DNA from: Gordionus sp. m RMFG-2023 | Lineage: Eukaryota; Nematomorpha; Gordioida; Chordodea; Parachordodidae | Length of the DNA: 64,000 nt | Reading direction: 5' to 3' | NCBI RefSeq assembly: GCF_954871325.1 | Contig: NC_088776.1 | Location: 41,620,569 to 41,684,568 of the forward strand | Shown here: in pieces, positions 1 through 11,550 of the stretch | How positions within the stretch are numbered: the stretch's first letter is position 1 | How the letters are laid out: each line of letters begins with the position of its first letter | Notes under the pieces: generated by a model | Seen by the model: the letters and a program-made list of their open reading frames with translations, nothing else | What the model was told of the DNA's origin: nothing | Databases searched by the model: none | Made by a program: the position numbers and the translations under genes

Positions 1-439
1 AAATAATGCATGCACATATGGGAGTAATTGTAGCCCATGAACTCTGACTCAAATTGAACGCTTGAAAATGTTTATGAGATTACGGTATCAAATAAACTTT
101 GACGAATTTTGATTATATGGCAAAATGAAGCGAATTTTGGAAAATAAATGAAATAATATATTTATGAAAAATGTAACACGTGGTCTGTGAAGGGTGGGAG
201 TGTTGTAATTGTGTATTTTTACATTATATATAACTTATATCCAATGTCAATCAAATAATGTTTAAATGTAGATTAACAGATTGTTTATTTAATTATATAT
301 AATACGTATGACAATATTATAAAAGTTATGATTGAAATGCCAACTAACTCCTTTGTTGTATAAAAGTTACATATGTTATATTTATTATTGAATTGATAAA
401 TAAAATATATATGGAAATTGGAATAATTTTAATATTCTT

Positions 440-1360
440 AATAATTTTGTATAAAGAAAAGGGGAGGGGGGGGGGTATTGGAATCTCCCTACCCTCCATA
501 GCAAAAATTTTTGAAAAAATATAAAAGAGTTTCATGAATTGTGAATTGCAAAGTATTCTATTTCAAATGGGTTATTATAATTTATTTTAAATATTGGCAA
601 TAAGGTAAAATTAATTCAAATCTTTATTCCTTGTATATTATTATCACAAAAATTTAAAGTATATTTTCTAAATTTGTAAAGCTTAACCACTGATGATATA
701 AGACAATTTTATTTACCAAAAAAAAATCTAATGAATGTATCTCTACTAATAACTTTCGCAAGCCTCGACTTTCACTTAGACAAACAAATCTTTCCAATAT
801 CAAAGTGGACTTAATTGAGGATTACAAAATAACCGTTTTCATTTCACTTTTGGATTCATTTTTGACTCAAACTAATGACGATTCGTGATTCGTTAAACGG
901 CTATATCCAATTTACAAATTCTATATCTTATAACTCATTCTGATGTAAGGATGTATTAAATCTTGAGATAGGAAAAATTAAATATTTAGCCAAATTATTT
1001 TATACAGAGGATATAAATGTATCTGAAAGTCAATTAATTTTAGAATTTAGATCTTGGTATGGAGGATTAATTTTAGACGATGATCTCCAAGAAACGCAGT
1101 AGAGGCATTGCATTATATAAAATATATTTTATGAGATTTTTCAAATATATTAAAATTACTGTATATTTTGATAATGATACCAATTAGTACAAGCACAAAT
1201 GAGGAGACCTTTGCTCATCACAGAATAAAAACCCATCTCTAAAGTACGTCATCTTAAAACCAATTGAATACTAGATTTACTTAATATACATAGAGATCTA
1301 GATCGCAATATAGAACAAATTATTGAAAAATTGGCACAATCGGAAAGGAATTAAATTTTT
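440..1360 (+). mobile_element. Decayed hAT transposon remnant
   Basis: Near 1170-1350 the + strand reads PISTSTNEETFAHHRIKTHL followed by a dimerisation-like tail (HRDLDRNIEQIIEKLAQSE), which resembles the C terminus of DUF4371-type hAT transposases. The frame is broken in several places. An inverted diverged copy lies at about 21040-22100, sharing the 460-560 block and the transposase end. No termini or target-site duplication were found. Confidence 0.55.
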
Positions 1361-2203
1361 ATATATGAACGATATTTTGATTAACTTTTTAAATCATGAT
1401 TCAAATATCCGGTCAAATAGCTATAATTTTTTGACAATATTATATTCAAAATATTTTGCATTATCCAATATTTTATTATTTGTTTTTTAAATTATATTTT
1501 TTCATATATGACTGATTCAATAAATTTTATATAATGACTAATTCTTAAATAAATTTATCATCAGCATAGGGCGAATCTCAAAAAATATTTTATAACTTCC
1601 CGTCCCTTAATCCTGACTATCACTGCTTTTTTGCATTAAAAAATTATATAGCCAAATAAAATGTAAATTTTTTTTTCATATTTATATATTTTGTTTATAA
1701 ACAAATTGAGCTATTCTTGAACAAGATTTACATATTTAAAAAAAATTATATGATTTATTTGTATCTTATTCATTCTGGCTTATTAGATGGTCAATGTATA
1801 TTTAATATCACAGAGGTGATATATTATTATTAAAAAATTATTTTATTTATTCAGTTTAATTAGTGTTTTTTTTTAAAAAAAAATACTTTACGAAATTCCA
1901 TTTATATTAAATTTTAGATGATATAATACAGTATTATTATCTTATTATGAGTCTGATTACTAAAATTCCCATTAGGTTAGCCATTTTTTTCTTGAGTTTT
2001 AAGATTGGAGGTCTCACCTGACGCCAACCTCTATGAGGGAATACTTTTTATACTAGGCATATATTCCTTCGAATATACGAAACAAATAATTCGATTGTTC
2101 GTATTTCTATTATGCGAAATTGTATTAATTGAATAACCTATTATACAAAATCGTATTTTTTTTAAAAAGTTTATTTTTTTTAAAATTTATAAGAGTTAAA
2201 AGC

Positions 2204-2317
2204 TTTCACAAGTTTTAATGAAATAATATGTTAATTTTTTAAATTTATAAAATTTTCTACTTTCACAAGTTTTAATGAAATAATATGTTAATTTTTTAAA
2301 TTTATAAAATTTTCTAG
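2204..2317. repeat. Two tandem copies of a 57-bp AT-rich unit
   Basis: The unit starts CTTTCACAAGTTTTAATGAA and is repeated once, nearly perfectly. There is no coding content. Confidence 0.8.
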
Positions 2318-2599
2318 AATTATGCTTTGGACATGTTTTTATTTTTATATTTAAAATAGCTTATTTAATTATTTTCATTAAAGATCCGAAAGTTCAATTT
2401 AATTTTTTGATTTTTTGGACACAGTCTTAAAAAATTGTCATTTTTCTGAATCTGTATATAGTGGTGGTTTCTATTGCCAAAACCGCCAAAACATTCAAAT
2501 TGTTCCACACCAAATTTTTTAATTTATAATAGATTAATTAATTATTAATATTTATTTTCGGACAACGTTAAAATGCAACATAAGATAATATTAAGAAGA

Positions 2600-3917
2600 T
2601 GTCTTTGTTAAACTTAAAAGGTATATAAAGAAAAAAATGATTTTAGAATAATTATAAGCCTATACCATCTCTAGTAAGATGCGCAAATTAGCGCATTTTA
2701 TTTTCGCAAATTTCTGTAACCCTATAAACAGTTATGAGTGTTTTAGCAAATATTCGCTCATATTATTATGCGCATCAATAAAAAAACCTTGTTAAAATTT
2801 ACTTTTATGCAATTAGTTATATTCATAAATGGTAGCTAGTTACAGTTATTTTTTTTCAAAAATGTAACTAGTTATCAGCAACGAGTTACTTTAACAACAC
2901 TAATATTCGCACATTTTTGTTAATTGCATGCTTCTTAGACCTAGCCTAAGATACATTTTTTCTAGAATCTGTGTTTGCGTTTTTACAGTCTATATTTATA
3001 TATACCGGTGGGTTAAAAAGTTAAGAATTGCATTACGTTATATAACTCAACGCTCTTGTAATTCTCCCACTTTGAAAAAGTAACGGAGAGCTTCTGTAAC
3101 TGGTATATTTGTCTGGTAACGTAACTTTCGTCATTTTGTAAAATATGATATTTTTTTTTATTAATAAAAATGTATTAAACATTTAAAATTGAATTGTATT
3201 GGTTATCGGAAAATAGGAAATCAAATACATAAAGGGAACCTGATTTTCATCATTTTCAAATCTCATTGCTGTGATATATGATTTCGTTTTCTATTTTCTT
3301 AAATCATGGCAACCCTTGAAACTGTCATTATTATAGCAAAGGAAGATGACTATGGTATTGTAGAAGTGGTAAAGTTAATACTATAAATTGTAATAGCGTA
3401 TGTCAAAATATAATTGAAAATGATGCTTTATTTGAAAAATTAAATAGTAATCTCTGATTGTTTATAATAAATTATACAATAAATTACTAATAAACCGGTT
3501 TCCATTTTTATATTTTACTGATTTTTTTTAAATTTTAGACCTTACAAAGAAATGGATCAATACAATTCTTTATCGCATCTCTCTGTTTTCATTTTTTCTT
3601 ATTTAAAATTATGTAACGAATTGCATTCTGTAACTCTAAATTTTAACATAATCGTTAATTTTTTTTTTCAAGAAACGTGCCCTAACTCTCTAAATACATT
3701 ATTTATTTTATTATTAATTCAATTGATATAGTATTGATTATATTTGATAATCAAATAATATGAACTATATTTCATTTCATGTTTTTTTTATATCACTTAT
3801 CAACTAAAATATAAAATTAATGGATATTTTATCAAATTGGTATAAAATATTTAAAAATATGATAATCAAATATTATCTATTTATGAAGCCGTTTATAGTT
3901 TAAATATATAATATTAT
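2600..3917. other. AT-rich stretch with transposon-end fragments
   Basis: It contains GCGCAAATTAGCGCAT-type inverted motifs (about 2680-2770), a hAT-like end TTTAACAACACTA near 2905, and a GTAACG-rich block (3040-3130) echoed by GTAACGAATTGC near 3612. Nothing here reads as a gene. Confidence 0.4.
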
Positions 3918-6913
3918 TGTTGTAATTGTGGTAATATTCAAATTTACTAGATTAAGAAAAACGCTAGACAGGCAAATTACTTTATAACAAAATTACGAAG
4001 CCGAAAGATATTCAAATCTACTCAAGAAAAAGAATTAAATCTCGATACAAATTGAGACTATGCAAATGTCGATTAAAGAAAAAGGATATATAATGAAGAA
4101 ATTATGATGCGAAAGAGGATGATTAAATTATTATTTTTTACTTTTAATTTTCTTTTTTATATTAATTTTAATTTTTCTTTTATTTTGATTATGTTTTTCA
4201 CTTTGTATTTAATTATATTTATTATTATTTAATAAAGGGTTCAACTATAATTTTAGGATATATTTCTTTTTATATTTAGGTTTTGATTCACAATGACAAA
4301 TCGCTTTCTTGACAATGTTGGAGAGAGGAGGCGACAGGGCAATTAGAACTTTTCAGTCTAATACAGATCAATATATACGGTGGGACAAATGTCAAACTGT
4401 ATTCTAATACAAAAAAAAAATTCCAGAAGAACGTAAGAAAAATATATAAATAAAAGTGAAAAAGAAAAAGAAAAATTATTTTGATAAGATTATGTTTATG
4501 TAGAATATTAGATCTAAAATTAAAAACAAAGAATTATAAAGGTAACATTCATAGTAGATAAGATATAAAGAAGTTGTGTTTAGTTATTTAAAGGTGATAA
4601 TTAGGAATTTAATTTAGAAGTTACTGGTAAACTAAAAACCATTTGAATTTTGAAACTCTGATATTTTAGATTTTAGAATTATTATTAATTGATCACTAGA
4701 AATAACTATGACAAAGAAAAAGAAACATAAATTGCGAAAGTTAATATTAAACTAATAGTTTGCTAAGATATAATAATTTAAAAATTCGGCGAATAAGATT
4801 AGAATATAAATTTATTGTTAGGAAATAGTTGATGTTGTAATTAAATTATTATTGAAGATTTACGTTTAACTTTTATTTTAAGGGCTGCGAGAGATAAAAC
4901 AGCCTCAAGGATTTGATATGTGAATGTAGTATAATATTAGGTTGTAGATTAACCAAAAATCTTCATAAAGAGAAACGGCTTTCGTCATTAGAAAATTTAT
5001 GCCGCAACCGAGCTCAATTAGAGATGGGATTTTTATTTTTTTGAATCATAAATAAGATTTGAGATCAATTATGCAACATTATTCTAATAATAGCAGAAAG
5101 GAAAACATGCTTTAGAAATATATATCCTTGTTTTCCAACAACATGTGTTGAAAACTTTAATGATTAGATTTCATTTATTGTTCAAAAACGTGGGTGTGAA
5201 AACCATAATGATAGAGTACAGTGGTTGTTCAACAAAGTAGGTGTGAAAACCATGATGATAGAGTTCAGTGGTTGTTCAAACATATATATGAAAAATATAA
5301 TGATTAGACTTCATTAGTTTTTCAACAACGTGTGTGCGAAAAGAGATTATATATTTCAGCAGTTTTTTATCAAAGGTTATAAAGAATATAGAGAAGAAAA
5401 TAAATAAAAAACTTGAGGGCCAAATAAAGTAGGAGGAAATAAAGTTGCAAATTTTTTTTAAAAAAAAGAAGATATATTTATATTTTGGAAAAATATTTAG
5501 AATTTTTTTAGATTCAAGACTATCAAGAGAAATTTAGATTTAAAGGACTACTAACGCAAATAACTCAATGAAGATATGGGTCTGAACTTCATTGAGGGTA
5601 AAGGGGTTGTAGAATTTAATATAAATATATAATTATTTAGCATATTTTGACTATATTATTATTTTAAGATCTAATTTAGAGGAAAAAGTGAGCAAATATT
5701 TAGAAAGAATTAGATTAGAGAATTAGATTAGAGGTGATAACCTCAATAAGGAGTGAACAGATGATATATTCTAGGTAGTTCAAATAGATTATTTTAGGTC
5801 GAAGTAGATTAGATGCGATCTGAAACGGTGAGACCAATATCAAGTCAGAATAAAGAAAGTCGATATCTAGGAACTGTCGTAAGATCTATACGGTTACAAG
5901 AATTAGATGCCTAAAACTTTAAAGACAAGCGACTAGATAGAACAAAGGGTCAAGACGTTCGAGCTGCAATCGTTAATCGCTGACCAATATAGCCAAGTGT
6001 CGACGGAAACCTTAGTCTAAGATACTAAAGTTGATGATCATAGAGACAGGAATTCGTGGAAACAATCGTTACTCGCAGACAAATTATCGTCAGTCGTTTA
6101 CCGTCATTAGTTACCAGAAACCGTTAGGAACAAGCAAAGACTAGGATAATTTACCAAAGGGATTAAAACGAAATATAATTAAAAGAGCTAGAAGAATGTA
6201 TCGGGAATCATGATAACAGAAGTATCGAGTTCGTCAATGGCCTATAGAGATCAAGAGATAATCGTTTACAAGGGGTTGACAAGAAACAGAAGGAATCAAG
6301 AATTTCAGATTGTAATCGGATACAAACAGTCCTTAGAAGTGAAGAATATTAGACAATAGACCGCCGTCGTTAGAAACTAGAAGACATTAAAGATTAAGAC
6401 GAGATTCGGTGGAGAAACAAGATCAGTAAAATCAAAATCGGAAGAAAGGAGATCATTCGCAGAATGGTGGGACTAATCTAAGTGGAAGGGTGTTGTAATT
6501 GTGGTAATATTCAAATTTACTAGATTAAGAAAAACGCCAGACAGGCAAATTACTTTATAACAAAATTACGAAGCCGAAAGATATTCAAATCTACTCAACA
6601 AAAAAGAATTAAATCTCGATACAAATTGAGACTATGCAAATGTCGATTAAAGAAAAAGGATATATAATGGAGAAATTATGATGCGAAAGAGGATGATTAA
6701 ATTATTATTTTTAACTTAAATTTACTTTTTAATTTATTTTTTCTTATATTAATTTTAATTTTAATTTTAATTTTATTTTGATTATGTTTTTCACGTTGTA
6801 TTTAATTATATTTATTATTATTTAATAAAGGATTCAACTATAATTTTAGTATATGTTTCTTTTTATTTTATATTTAGGTTTTGATTCCAATGTCAAATCT
6901 CGCTTTCTTGACA
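3918..6913 (+). mobile_element. LTR retrotransposon without coding capacity
   Basis: Direct LTRs lie at 3918-4314 and 6491-6913. They begin TGTTGTAATT and end CTTGACA, so they are bounded by TG..CA. A 5-bp target-site duplication, ATTAT, flanks the whole element. A purine-rich tract (GTGGAAGGG) abuts the second LTR, as expected of a polypurine tract. The internal 2.2 kb shows no gag, protease or reverse transcriptase, so this looks like a non-autonomous LARD-type element, possibly Ty3/Gypsy-derived. The LTRs remain closely similar apart from short length differences, suggesting moderate age. Confidence 0.88.
5134..5345. repeat. About four diverged tandem units inside the LTR element
   Basis: Units of roughly 57 bp share GTTCAACAA..GTGTGAAAACCATAATGAT. 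They lie in the internal region of the 3918-6913 element. Confidence 0.65.
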
Positions 6914-7429
6914 ATTATAACAAAAAAAAGCTAAAATTGAACCAGGACCATCTAAGCGATATACTCGTAGATAAACATATGATGACTAATTTGACTGACT
7001 TCTATGCTGCTGGACATGTTTGTTCTCCTAGTAATTATTCCCCCAATTGGTTTAAAATGAGGTTATGGGATCAAGTATAATACATGGGTAATTTAGCTGC
7101 TCAATGATAAGTTTAATTATTTTTGAAACACTATTATAGTATTCAAGTAAATAAAATAAGTAAGACTTACTAAGAAATGTGATTTATCTCTATTATAACT
7201 CAAATAACTCATGTGAAAAAAAATATTTATAACACATGGCTTTAGTGATTCTACCCATCGGACGGTTTTCTTTTAATCTATTTTTCATACACGATGACGT
7301 TTTATTTGTTTGATAATTTGAAATATAAAATATATTTGTCATTTTTTATATCAATGTTTATTTTATTCAAAAATTTAAAATATATTATGCTCTGAATTCA
7401 TATTTTTAACTTGACTAATTATATTGTGG

Positions 7430-7635
7430 TAGTGCTGTAAACAGCTAGATTTGAGTTGATTTTTAAAAACGGTCCGATTAAGATTTTAGCCGAAATAATA
7501 TTATGTAAGCCTCGACATTTTTTAAATAGAGGGCTTAAATCTTTCTGCCATCTATGAGCAAAATATTCAAGCTTACATAATAATATTTTGGCTAAAATTT
7601 TAATCGGGGCGTTTTTACTTTTAACAAAACAACAT
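7430..7635. mobile_element. hAT-type MITE (206 bp)
   Basis: It is flanked by a perfect 8-bp duplication, TATTGTGG (7422-7429 and 7636-7643). The ends begin TAGTGCTGTAAAC and the two halves form long inverted repeats meeting around AAGATTTTAGCC. Related copies lie at 28725-28901 and 32690-32860, and partly at 17156-17235. Confidence 0.85.
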
Positions 7636-7802
7636 TATTGTGGGATAGCCACATATTATCATTACAAGAAACTCTGTAGGTATTTTGATCGGGGTTTTTT
7701 TAGTATATATATTTCTGAAAAGTTTTAGTTAATTTTTATAAAGGATTTTAAAGATATTTTCATGTTTTTAGTTTAAATTTATCTCCAACTTACCACTCAA
7801 GG

Positions 7803-8221
7803 CAGTGGCGTAACGGGGGTGGTTTTCGGGTTTGGACCCCTCCCAGAGCAAAATTTTTTTTTTAGATTATACGTTCAAAAGACTTAAAAGTGACTTTATA
7901 TCAAATAAATATCATTAATATTTATATTTTTCTGGTTTTGATGTTTGTGTAAGGATATTATACTACTATTGAAATTATTCTGGATAGTATTATTATAAAG
8001 TCATTGAGAATAACATACTAAATTATAAAAACATATTATTGATGCATTTAAGATATATATTTATTATATATTATCGAAGATATAGTTATGATTTGTAAGA
8101 TAAACCCGGCCGAAGGCCGGCAAAAGGGCCGAAGGCCCGTTAAAGAGAGTCTGAGGGGCGAAGCCCCACAGGCTTTTATATGTATGGACCCCCTCTAAAA
8201 AAATTCCTAGCTACGCCACTG
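7803..8221. mobile_element. hAT-type MITE with GC-rich hairpin block
   Basis: The termini are CAGTGGCGTAAC and the complement of its right end CTACGCCACTG. The 8-bp flanks are ACTCAAGG and ATTCAAGG (one mismatch). The block at 8103-8172 holds small GC hairpins such as CCGGCCGAAGGCCGG and GGGGCGAAGCCCC. It has no coding capacity. Confidence 0.87.
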
Positions 8222-8229
8222 ATTCAAGG

Positions 8230-9173
8230 GTAGTATCACTAAACACGAGGGATCCGAAGTGATCCGTTAACCTGAGCCTAACCATAATAATTTTTCGAAC
8301 CTCCCCGAAAAACTATATAATTTTCATCTAAGCGGTTTATATTATGTTTTTTTTTCTTGGTCCTATAATTTTAACCCTACTTCTCTATACAGAAAAATTA
8401 TTAATTACATTATTTTTTAGCCTGTTAAAATGTATTTGAAGCACAAATATAATAAATGCCTCATTTTCAACATCACTGGCTTCTTGGATTCGAGGCGGGA
8501 AGTATCTATATAAAATCACGATATTTTATTTTTGCGTTTTTGATATGCGATATAAAGTTCATTTATCACTTAATGAAAAATAAAGAGCCAAAGCTCCTCT
8601 CAGCACAACATACAACATAATTACAGGGGCATAATGGAATTGAATGATTTACCATCTTTTGAAAACAAACTTATCTCAAGATAATATTGTCATGGATAAC
8701 TTAGGAATGGGAAATAGCTTAGTTATAACTGCCTTTAACTAAGCTGAAGCCTTATAAAAAATAAGTATAATAGATAGCTGATGGCCGAATAAATTGCTTT
8801 GTCTAAAATTAGCGGTCTGCTCACAAGGAATTGCGAAAAAAAACTAAAAAAATTCATATTTGATTATTTGGATAACGTTGAGAGAGTAATTAAATAGACT
8901 TCTTTGATGGCCTACCGGAAGCCCAAAAAATATGAATACCCAAAATAATTTTAATTAATTAAAGTGCTGACAGTCTACAAATTGTAACATTTTAAGAGTT
9001 TTGAAAGGATTGAGAGATTAAAATCGTTGTCAAATAAGAAAGGTTAAAATAACATGATACTAAATCAGACTAATATCCTCGTTAGAACTAAAATGATACT
9101 AAATCAGACTAATATCCTCGATTATATATATTTTTCTATAATATTCGTCAAATCAGAAAAGTTAGAACTAAAA
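8230..9173. other. No gene seen; possible degraded element near 8690-8930
   Basis: A short frame near 8805-8890 reads ISGLLTRNCEKKLKKFIFDY, but it is isolated and flanked by stops. The right edge (9050-9170) has tandemly repeated TGATACTAAATCAGAC blocks, copied from the end of the adjacent LTR. Confidence 0.3.
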
Positions 9174-10640
9174 TGATACTAAATCTTTATTAAATAATAA
9201 GTTAAAAATATAATCAAACTAAATTAATTAAAAAAAATTAAAATAATCAAAAATTAAAATTAAATAATTAAGTTCGTAAAATCATTATCTGTGTTTATAC
9301 AAATATCCTCGAATATATATATACTTTTCTATATTTCATTTACATAATGTTTTACAAACAAACTGAAAAAATCTTGAACTTATTCGAAATTTAATTCTTT
9401 TTTCTTGAGTAGATTTGAATATCCTTCGGCTTTGTAATTTGGTTTAACAATTATAACACCCTTCCACTTAGATTAGTCCCACCATTCTGCGAGTAAGGCA
9501 TGGTTCCCGATACATTCTTCTAGCTCCTTTAATTATATCTCGTTTTACTCCCACATTATCCTAGTCTTTGCTTGTTTCTAACGGTTTCTAGTAACTAATG
9601 ACGGTAAACCACTGACGATAATTTGTCTGCGAGTAACGATGGTTTCCACGACTTCTTATTCGATTTTTTATCTTATACTAAATTTTTGATAAGCAATTGG
9701 CTATAATTTGTCAACGATTAACGATAGCATCCTGGTCTTCTTGTCAATATATCCACTTTGCCTTAAGATCTCTTATACGATAATGATTTCTTGTATCTTT
9801 TGATCCAAAATAAAAATCCGATCTCTAATTGAGCTCGATTGCGGCATAAATTTTCTAATGACGAAAAGCCGTTTCTCTTTATGAAGATTTTTTGGTTAAT
9901 CAACAACCTGATATTTTGCTAAATATTATCAACTTAAATAACAGTCAACCATATATCTTTATAACGAATTTCTTTTAGCTACATCGATCACTTGTACGTA
10001 TAACGATCTCTTGTGACGCATTCTTTTTAGCTAAACGACTAATTCTCCGAAATACGACCATTAATATTGATACCATTGTTTTATTGCTCTCATTCTTTGT
10101 CTTAGTGTCGATAGTCATCTCATACATCCCCTTCCCCCTTTATTTAGAATCTCTTTTCAGAGTTAATTAGACTGACTTTTGATCTTCTAAAGCCTGTATC
10201 AATCGCTGTAAGGCACCTCTGTACCAATATGGTATTGATATTTATATTGCTGAGGCTAGTGGGAGAGACTGAATATCTATGGAATTTACTCTTTATTCAA
10301 CTTTCAAAATAATAATCAAAATATCATCGGGTCTATAGTTAGAATAAAATGATACTAACTCTTTATTAAATAATAAGTTAAAAATATAATCAAACTAAAT
10401 TAATTAAAAAAAAATTAAAATAATAAAAAATTAAAATTAAAAATTATAATTAAGTTCGTAAAATCATTATCTGTGTTTATACAAATATCCTCGAATATAT
10501 ATATACTTTTCTATATTTCATTTACATAATGTTTTACAAACAAACTGAAAAAATCTTGAACTTATTCGAAATTTAATTCTTTTTTCTTGAGTAGATTTGA
10601 ATATCCTTCGGCTTTGTAATTTGGTTTAACAATTACAACA
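9174..10640 (-). mobile_element. LTR retrotransposon, inverted and shortened relative
   Basis: LTRs lie at 9174-9458 and 10350-10640, oriented on the - strand. Their 5' halves match those of the 3918-6913 element. The interior shares the block before the polypurine tract and another block matching 4960-5030 of the first element, but is only 0.9 kb long. No coding region was seen. This is a related non-autonomous family member, older or internally deleted. No clear target-site duplication was found. Confidence 0.8.
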
Positions 10641-10953
10641 CAAATCAAACTCCCAAAAATGTTCTAGAGTTATAGATTATTTTATTCTCACATCACGTGA
10701 TGATAATTAACTTTTTGTCGCTACTATCTCTCTCAGAAGATGTTGACAATTTCTCAATAATACGTATTGTTAAGCAAGTTATTACTTACAATTTTTAATA
10801 TACATATGCCAGCGATTTTAATCTAAATTTGATTAGGAAATTGATGGCTACCAAAAATTTAATATCTTTTTAGGGCCAGGAGTAATCAAACCCGTCTATG
10901 ATTATTGCCATAATAATTATTATATTTTGTTAAAAATTTATAATATTGATTCA

Positions 10954-11265
10954 TAGACCTGCAGGTCCGGTCGGGTTTAAAAAAATTTTTAAATTCCCGA
11001 GCCGGGCCTTAAAATATTTTTTAGAAAAATCCGGGCTGGGTGGGGCTGTATATTTTAAAAGTAAATATTATAAATCGCCATTATTAGCTATAAAAATCAA
11101 ATATAATATATTTTAAAATAATGGGCGGGCTTGAAAATTAAAAAAAAATAAAATACGTGCCGAGTCAGGCCTGAAAATATAAAACATGGGTAAGGTCCAA
11201 AAAAATTTTTTGAAAATATAATTTGGGCCTGGTCGGGCCTTGCAAATGTTACTTCTGCAGGTCTC
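10954..11265. mobile_element. hAT-type MITE with terminal AGACCTGCAG
   Basis: The inverted ends AGACCTGCAG and CTGCAGGTCT enclose GC-rich subterminal motifs (GGTCCGGTCGGG at left, GGCCTGGTCGGGCC at right) around an AT-rich core. The flanks TTGATTCA and TGATTTAA are an imperfect duplication. Confidence 0.65.
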
Positions 11266-11550
11266 TGATTTAAATAAACAGTGAATATATTATATGATCC
11301 ACTTAGTCTACCAGAGTTTTTTCTCCAATTTTTTATTTAACCAATATCTGATATTTATATTATAGGATGTTAAATTAAATCTATAGGCTTTTATTACTTC
11401 TTCAATTACTTATTTTAAATATATTTCCCAATATTAAAATATTTCCTTGAGAATATAAAGATTGAGTTCGTTGTTATCTTATACAAAAATTTGACATGAA
11501 ATTCGAAGTCTATTACTTTAAACTCGAATAACTCCGATTAATTCAAAAAA

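Noticed and set aside
344-535. - strand open frame of 63 codons
   Set aside because: Pro/Ile-rich translation of a G-run and AT-rich flank at the edge of a hAT remnant; not a gene.
6853-7080. + strand open frame of 75 codons overlapping the second LTR
   Set aside because: It starts within the LTR and runs into flanking DNA; no conserved motif was recognised.
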